Below, piece by piece: positions 59,142-64,000 of a stretch of 64,000 nt of DNA. The notes beneath the pieces were generated by a model. That model was not told the origin of the DNA and ran no database searches. It worked only from the letters and a program-made list of their open reading frames with translations. The translations under genes were made by a program, and so were the position numbers. The stretch is from the NCBI GenBank assembly GCA_017415805.1, contig JAFQEC010000020.1:1-64000 (forward strand). Reading direction: 5' to 3'. Within the stretch, counting starts at the first letter, position 1. Every line of letters starts with the position of its first letter. This DNA is from Clostridia bacterium (GTDB lineage Bacteria; Bacillota; Clostridia; Oscillospirales; CAG-272).

Positions 59142-61241
59142 TCAATCTCCTATTTCAAAAATGCAAAACCGCCAGCCGCGGTAGACTTCATCAGCGACGG
59201 GCGTAACCCCGTACGCAGGCACGACGCTCTCCTGCAAAAAGGAGTCGTAGTAGGGCATTTTCACGTAGTAGACGCGCGCATATTGCGCACGCACGGCGGC
59301 AAGCTCGTCCGTGCTACCGACAAAGGCAAAATGCATCTCCATGCCCCCGTCCTTGGCCAGCACGCGGTGCGCACGCTCCGCATCCCAGCAAACACGCTCG
59401 CCCCCCGCACCCGAAAAGCCCCAGCCCAACAAAACGTACTCGGCGCTCACGTTCGCGCCCACGTAATTGGTTTGCAGCTCCGAGGAAAAGACGAAGCAGG
59501 TGTCCGCGTCGATCGCGCATGTCGCAAACGCGCGATCCAGTGCGCGGTCCATATCATAGATCTCGCGGTTGTACAGCGCGTTATCCGAGAGCACAAAGGG
59601 GGCATAGCGCGTGTTGCCGCCCTGCCGCGCGATCACGCGGTTCTCGGTATACACGATCCTGCCCGCGCCCTTATCGGCACTTTGGAATGCCGCACGCATC
59701 ACGGGGTCGACCGTGGTGTAGCTCTGCACCAGCAGCAGGGCCGCCGCGCAGCCCGCGATCGCGGTGCGCACGGCATTTTTTCGCCCCACGCGGTGCAACG
59801 CTTCAAGGGCGGGGAAATACAGCAGCACGCCCGTGATCAGGTTATAGCGCGCGTGATTGTAGGTGACGAACAAGAGCCCGATCACCGTGGCTGCGGCCAG
59901 TGCCGCGGTACTGCCCACCAGCAGCTCGCAGCGCGCTCTCGTCACGCGCTCGCGCCCAAAGAAGATCACCGCCGCCACAACGCCCGCCGCGATCAAAAGC
60001 AAGAACAGCCACGTAAAATTCATCCCGTTTGCGCTCAACCATTTTTCGCCAAAATAGATCTCATTATAACCAAGCGCGTTGAACGTGCTCGGCCGCGCCA
60101 CCTGCTCGACCGCTTCGTTCACGGTATAGGAAGCGCCTGCTGTGCTTGCGCTCCAGTTGTAAAACCGCAGGTCAAACAGCCAGCACAGCCCCACCGCAAG
60201 GATGGGCAAATTGACACCAAGGCGGCAGCTTTTGACCAATGTGCCAAGGGATCGCGTGCGCTCGCACAAAAACGAGCAAAGCGTGCTTGCCGCGATCGCG
60301 GCCGCCAGCATCGGTGCGCCCGTCTCCTTGGAAAAGCAAACAAGGATCGCCGCCGCAACCTCGACCAGCGGCAGCTGCTCGGCGCGTGCGAAGAAATACA
60401 GCACAAGGCCAAAGAGCAAAAACTGCTCCAGATTGACCGTGTAGACAAGCCCAAAGGTAAAGGGTGAGAAGGCAAAGATCGCCGTGGCGGCCAGCATCGC
60501 TCCGCGCGACCAGTCGGGAAAGAGGCGCTTTATGATGCGGTAAAAGCAAAAGCTGCCGCACAAAAGCTGTCCCAGCGCAACCAAGCGCGCGCCGAGCAGC
60601 GGCGCGCCCGTCAGCATATTTACAAACACATAGATCAGCGTCACCGCATACGAGGCGTGGTTGGCCAGGCGCAGGGTGCGCGTGCGGATCAGACTGATCG
60701 CCGCCTTGTCGCGAAGGGCGGTGTAATAGGCCATGCTGTCCCAGCGCAGCCACGCCGACAGCACCCCGATGTTGAGCACAACGAGCAGCACCCCAAGGAT
60801 CAAAAAGGGCAACCGTTCGCGCCACGCAGCACGGCGCGGGCGCGAAAATCCCACGAAACGGGCAAAGAAAACGCCCTCTCCCAGCGCGATCAAGCAAAAA
60901 AACACCGTAAGGATCAGCGCGAGCTTGGCATTGTTGCCAAAGCCCTCTTGCACGGAGTAGCGGATCAAGCCCGAGAGCGAGCAGACCGCCAAAAACGCGT
61001 TGAACACAAAAATCAGCCCAAACGAGAGCCGTTCGCCGCGCGTGGGCGCACGGGGCGTGGCGCGTGCAAAGGTCACGTGCGCGTAGGCAAACAGCAAGAG
61101 AGACGGAAGAGCCGCCAAGGGCGCATAGCGCAGCAAAAGACCCTTGTAAATAAAGGCGTAGTAGGACAAAAAGCCCGCCGCCAGTGCGATCGCCAGCGAA
61201 ACGTCCGCAGGGCAACGTTTTTTTAGCAAGGCCGCGCGCAT
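59142..61241 (-). CDS. Polytopic membrane glycosyltransferase-like protein
   Basis: 699 residues with about twelve to thirteen membrane helices and a soluble C-terminal domain (about 535-699), the layout of lipid-phosphate-sugar-dependent GT-C enzymes (GT39/GT83-like). An acidic RWDSMAY segment at an outer loop resembles the catalytic Asp region of GT-C enzymes. Probably adds sugars to surface polymers or lipids with the GT2 partner, which may make its lipid-linked donor. The ATG at 61241 follows GGGAGAGGGGG; the in-frame ATG at 61283 is upstream of that site. No exact family name is assured. Confidence 0.75.
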   Translation of the reverse strand: MRAALLKKRCPADVSLAIALAAGFLSYYAFIYKGLLLRYAPLAALPSLLLFAYAHVTFARATPRAPTRGERLSFGLIFVFNAFLAVCSLSGLIRYSVQEGFGNNAKLALILTVFFCLIALGEGVFFARFVGFSRPRRAAWRERLPFLILGVLLVVLNIGVLSAWLRWDSMAYYTALRDKAAISLIRTRTLRLANHASYAVTLIYVFVNMLTGAPLLGARLVALGQLLCGSFCFYRIIKRLFPDWSRGAMLAATAIFAFSPFTFGLVYTVNLEQFLLFGLVLYFFARAEQLPLVEVAAAILVCFSKETGAPMLAAAIAASTLCSFLCERTRSLGTLVKSCRLGVNLPILAVGLCWLFDLRFYNWSASTAGASYTVNEAVEQVARPSTFNALGYNEIYFGEKWLSANGMNFTWLFLLLIAAGVVAAVIFFGRERVTRARCELLVGSTAALAAATVIGLLFVTYNHARYNLITGVLLYFPALEALHRVGRKNAVRTAIAGCAAALLLVQSYTTVDPVMRAAFQSADKGAGRIVYTENRVIARQGGNTRYAPFVLSDNALYNREIYDMDRALDRAFATCAIDADTCFVFSSELQTNYVGANVSAEYVLLGWGFSGAGGERVCWDAERAHRVLAKDGGMEMHFAFVGSTDELAAVRAQYARVYYVKMPYYDSFLQESVVPAYGVTPVADEVYRGWRFCIFEIGD

Positions 61242-61273
61242 CCAAATCCCCCTCTCCCCTTCATACTGCATAA

Positions 61274-61302
61274 AGTCTACCACATCCTTGCCGAAAAGTC
61301 AA
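61274..61302 (-). promoter_or_regulatory. Promoter of the glycosyltransferase pair
   Basis: Minus strand TTGACT (61297-61302), 17-base spacer, TAGACT (61274-61279). If the start is near 61267 the ATG at 61283 cannot be used, which supports the start at 61241. Confidence 0.7.
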
Positions 61303-61342
61303 GCGCACGACAGCCCGTCAAGACGTGGCAGATTTTGCGGCA

Positions 61343-61415
61343 GAAGCGTTCTTCGCGCGGCGTGAGGCGTACACCTGTACGTCGAGCCGTGCGAAGGACG
61401 GTAAAAAGCGCGATA
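61343..61415. repeat. Intergenic repeat, GGCGTA...GTACGTCGAGCCG family, copy 3
   Basis: GAGGCGTACACCTGTACGTCG, then AGCCGTGCGAAGGACGG. Shares the order GGCGTA, TACGTCGAG, G-rich block with the repeats at 37738-37829 and 38592-38681, but is more diverged. Confidence 0.4.
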
Positions 61416-61419
61416 CGTG

Positions 61420-61448
61420 AAAAAAGGCGGGAAAATCCCGCCTTTTTT
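61420..61448 (-). terminator. Terminator of nifJ
   Basis: AAAAAAGGCGGG (61420-61431) with CCCGCCTTTTTT (61437-61448). It is 100 bases after the nifJ stop; 61449-61547 shows no other feature. Confidence 0.85.
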
Positions 61449-61547
61449 CTACCTTAAAAACCCTTGTCTCCGCGTTTTTGTACGGCTACGTACAGATTTT
61501 CTCGGTTTTTTCGTGCGCATTTTTGGTCTGGCCAAAAGATGCACGGC

Positions 61548-64000
61548 TTATTCATACAACTTGCCCATTTTCTGCAATCTCTCGTAGCGTGCCTTTGCAT
61601 TCTCCTCGGCCTTGGCGAACAGCTCCTTGGCTCTCTCGGGGAAGGTGAGTGCCAGACGCGCGTAGCGCGCCTCGTTGGAGATAAACGCCTGGTAGTCGCC
61701 CGTGGGCTGTGCACTGTCGATGGTCAGCTTATTGCTCTCCAGCGTGGGATTGTAGCGGAACATGTTCCAGTAGCCCGCATCCACTGCCTTCTTCATCTCC
61801 AGCTGGCAGTTCTGCATGCCGCCCTTCTTGATGCCGTGCATCTCGCAGGGAGCGTAGCCGATGATCAGGGAAGGACCGTGGTATGCCTCTGCCTCGGTGA
61901 GGGCCTTGAGCAGCTGGTTCATGTTTGCGCCCATCGCGACCTGTGCCACGTAGACGTAGCCGTAGGACATGGCGATCTCGGCGAGGTTCTTCTTGCCGAT
62001 GGCCTTACCTGCGGCGGCAAACTGTGCCACCTGCCCGATGTTGGAGGCCTTGGAGGCCTGACCGCCTGTGTTGGAGTAGACTTCGGTGTCGAACACCATG
62101 ACGTTCACGTCCTCACCCGAGGCGAGCACGTGGTCCAGACCCCCAAAGCCGATGTCGTATGCCCAGCCGTCACCGCCGAAGATCCAGACCGACTTCTTTG
62201 CAAGGTAGTCCTTCTCCGCCAGGATCGCGGGAGCTACGGGGCAGCCTGCGGCTGCGGCCTTCTCAAGCTCTGCGACCAGCGCCTTGGTTGCCTCGCCGTT
62301 TGCCTTGCCATCGTCCTTGGTGTCAAGGTAGGCCTTGGCGGCGGCCTTGAAATCGTCGCTTGCCTTGTCCGAGGCCATCATTTCCTCAACCTTGGCGATG
62401 AGCTTGTTGCGGATCGCCTTCTGGCCGAGTGCCATACCGAGGCCGTGCTCGGCGTTATCCTCGAACAGCGAGTTCGCCCATGCGGGGCCCTTGCCCGATT
62501 CCTTGTTGACGGTGTAGGGGGTTGCAGGTGCGGAGCCGCCCCAGATCGAGGAGCAGCCGGTCGCGTTGGAGATATACATACGCTCACCGAAGAGCTGGGT
62601 GATCAGACGCGCGTAAGAGGTCTCGGCACAGCCCGCGCACGAGCCCGAGAACTCCAGAAGCGGCTGCTTGAACTGGCTGCCCTTGACGGTTGCATTGATC
62701 AGCTCGGGCTTCTCGGCAACGTTTGCCACGGCATAGTTCCAAGCATCCTGCTGGCCGTCTGCCATCTGGCTTGTCTGGGTGGTCATATAAAGTGCGTAAT
62801 CCTTGGGATCGGCCTTTACGCCTGCGGCGGCGGCCTTCTTGTCCACGCCCTGGTTGACGGGGCAGGCCTTCACGCACAGGGTACAGCCCATGCAGTCCAG
62901 AGGAGACACGGCAACCGTGAACTTGTAGTCGGTCTTGAGAACGGGCTTGGGCGCAAACTTGGTGGACTTGGGTGCTGCCTTTGCCTCGGCCTCGGTCATC
63001 GCGAAGGGACGGATGGTGGCGTGGGGGCAAACGAACGAGCAGCTGTTACACTGGATGCACTTGTCGGGATTCCAGAAGGGAACGTTCACGGAAACGCCGC
63101 GCTTCTCATAAGCGGTCGAGCCCTGCGGGAAGGTACCGTCGGCGTAGGGCATGAATGCCGAAACAGGCAGGCTGTCGCCGTCCATCTTGCCAACGGGGGT
63201 CACCACGTTATTGACAAAATCGACCAGATCTGCGCGCGTACCCGTGGCGGGCTTTGCGGCCTTGTCCTTGCCGGCCTTGGCCCACGCGGCGGGAACGGCC
63301 ACCTCGGTGTAAGCCGAAGCACCCATCTCAATGGCCTTGTGGTTCTGTGCCACGACATCCTCACCGAACTTGGAGTAGGACTTGGTGGCCATATACTTCA
63401 TCTTCTCCACAGCCGTGTCGATGGGCATGACACCCGCGAGCGAGAAGAATGCCGATTGCAGAACCGTATTCTTCACCTTGGGGTTGCCGACCTCCTTGGC
63501 CGCGATCGAGGTTGCGTCGATGATATAGAACTTGATGTTGTTTGCGGCAATATAGGCCTTGACCGACTTGGGCAGCTTCTCGTCCAGCTCGTCCGCGCTC
63601 CAACGGCAGTCCAAGAGGAAGGTTCCGCCGGGCTTGACGTCCTGCACGATCTTGTAGCCCTTGAGGATATAGGAGACGTTGTGGCACGCCACGAAGTCTG
63701 CCTTGGTGATATAGTAGGGCGCCTTGATCTTGGTGTCACCGAAGCGCAGGTGCGAGATGGTCACACCCGAGGTCTTCTTGGAGTCGTACTGGAAGTAGGC
63801 CTGAATGAACTTGTCGGTGTTGTCGCCAATGATCTTGATCGAGTTCTTGTTTGCACCGACCGTGCCGTCGCCGCCAAGACCCCAGAACTTGCAGGCAATG
63901 GTGTCGGCAGGGGCGGTATCGGGCGCAGCCTTCTCGGGCAGGGAAAGACCCGTCACGTCGTCCACGATGCCGACGGTGAAGTTGTGCTTGGGCTCGCGCT
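61548..64000 (-). CDS. nifJ: Pyruvate:ferredoxin (flavodoxin) oxidoreductase, C-terminal two thirds
   Basis: Cut by the right edge; at least 816 residues of an expected about 1180 are present. Oxidises pyruvate with CoA to acetyl-CoA and CO2 and reduces ferredoxin, a central step of anaerobic fermentation. Visible are the gamma-domain GGDGTVGANKNSIKIIG, two 4Fe-4S clusters (CIQCNSCSFVCPHA and CMGCTLCVKACPVN), further cluster cysteines (SGSCAGCAETSYA), and the TPP-binding GGDGWAYDIGFGGLDHV with DTEVYSNTGGQASK. The N-terminal pyruvate-binding domain lies outside the window. A terminator follows. Confidence 0.97.
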   Translation of the reverse strand, partial: REPKHNFTVGIVDDVTGLSLPEKAAPDTAPADTIACKFWGLGGDGTVGANKNSIKIIGDNTDKFIQAYFQYDSKKTSGVTISHLRFGDTKIKAPYYITKADFVACHNVSYILKGYKIVQDVKPGGTFLLDCRWSADELDEKLPKSVKAYIAANNIKFYIIDATSIAAKEVGNPKVKNTVLQSAFFSLAGVMPIDTAVEKMKYMATKSYSKFGEDVVAQNHKAIEMGASAYTEVAVPAAWAKAGKDKAAKPATGTRADLVDFVNNVVTPVGKMDGDSLPVSAFMPYADGTFPQGSTAYEKRGVSVNVPFWNPDKCIQCNSCSFVCPHATIRPFAMTEAEAKAAPKSTKFAPKPVLKTDYKFTVAVSPLDCMGCTLCVKACPVNQGVDKKAAAAGVKADPKDYALYMTTQTSQMADGQQDAWNYAVANVAEKPELINATVKGSQFKQPLLEFSGSCAGCAETSYARLITQLFGERMYISNATGCSSIWGGSAPATPYTVNKESGKGPAWANSLFEDNAEHGLGMALGQKAIRNKLIAKVEEMMASDKASDDFKAAAKAYLDTKDDGKANGEATKALVAELEKAAAAGCPVAPAILAEKDYLAKKSVWIFGGDGWAYDIGFGGLDHVLASGEDVNVMVFDTEVYSNTGGQASKASNIGQVAQFAAAGKAIGKKNLAEIAMSYGYVYVAQVAMGANMNQLLKALTEAEAYHGPSLIIGYAPCEMHGIKKGGMQNCQLEMKKAVDAGYWNMFRYNPTLESNKLTIDSAQPTGDYQAFISNEARYARLALTFPERAKELFAKAEENAKARYERLQKMGKLYE

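Overview
The window looks like a GC-rich chromosome segment of a spore-forming anaerobic Clostridia (Bacillota), most like the Oscillospirales/Ruminococcaceae group. Supporting signs are an almost complete spoIIIA sporulation operon with a sigma-E-like promoter, a type III glutamine synthetase, a pyruvate:ferredoxin oxidoreductase, rubrerythrin with a PerR-like regulator, a PurO-type IMP cyclohydrolase beside a lone AICAR transformylase, strong AGGAGG-type ribosome sites and many rho-independent terminators. No phage, insertion sequence or CRISPR array was seen. The taxonomic placement is inference.

Layout. 0-1.1 kb: a hairpin array and a pyridoxal/pyridoxamine kinase. 1.2-5.4 kb: spoIIIAA-AG, without spoIIIAH. 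5.4-11 kb: a convergent four-gene ABC operon (ATPase, GldF-like permease, GldG-like protein, DUF4340 protein). 11-18 kb: intergenic repeats, a giant MacB/FtsX-type ABC protein, a CHAP/SH3 cell-wall protein and two membrane proteins of unknown function. 18-24 kb: a glycine riboswitch with an AGCS symporter, a small membrane protein, glutamine synthetase III, and perR-rubrerythrin. 24-27 kb: MscS, a DUF1232 protein, direct repeats, tRNA-Glu(CTC), a second hairpin array, tRNA-Arg(ACG), a CPBP-like protein and a Cys-rich mini-protein.

27-39.4 kb is one long minus-strand purine operon, purE-purC-purM-purN-purO-purH(C-terminal)-purD-purL-fhs, read from a consensus promoter through a ZTP (pfl) riboswitch with an attached terminator. 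ZTP signals shortage of 10-formyl-THF; PurN and PurH use that cofactor and Fhs makes it, so switch and operon content fit together. A PurF-like protein whose glutaminase site looks degraded follows at 39.5-40.9 kb. 41-44.3 kb holds an ACT-domain protein, a UPF0210 protein and a ClC transporter.

44.4-56 kb runs on the plus strand: mnmG, rsmG, a Noc-like ParB paralogue, three parS sites, parA, parB and serS, an order typical of the neighbourhood of oriC, although no dnaA or DnaA-box cluster is visible. It is followed by a LysR regulator with interlocked divergent promoters and an acyl-CoA synthetase. 56-58 kb carries three tandem paralogous membrane-anchored proteins of unknown function, 58-61 kb a glycosyltransferase pair, and the right edge cuts nifJ.

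The most unusual items are the two symmetric 4+4 hairpin arrays (40-240 and 25889-26059), the ZTP-switched operon with its PurO/split-PurH arrangement, the PurF-like protein without a catalytic cysteine, the missing spoIIIAH, and the three-paralogue cassette bounded by look-alike hairpins. All calls come from reading the sequence; no database search was run.
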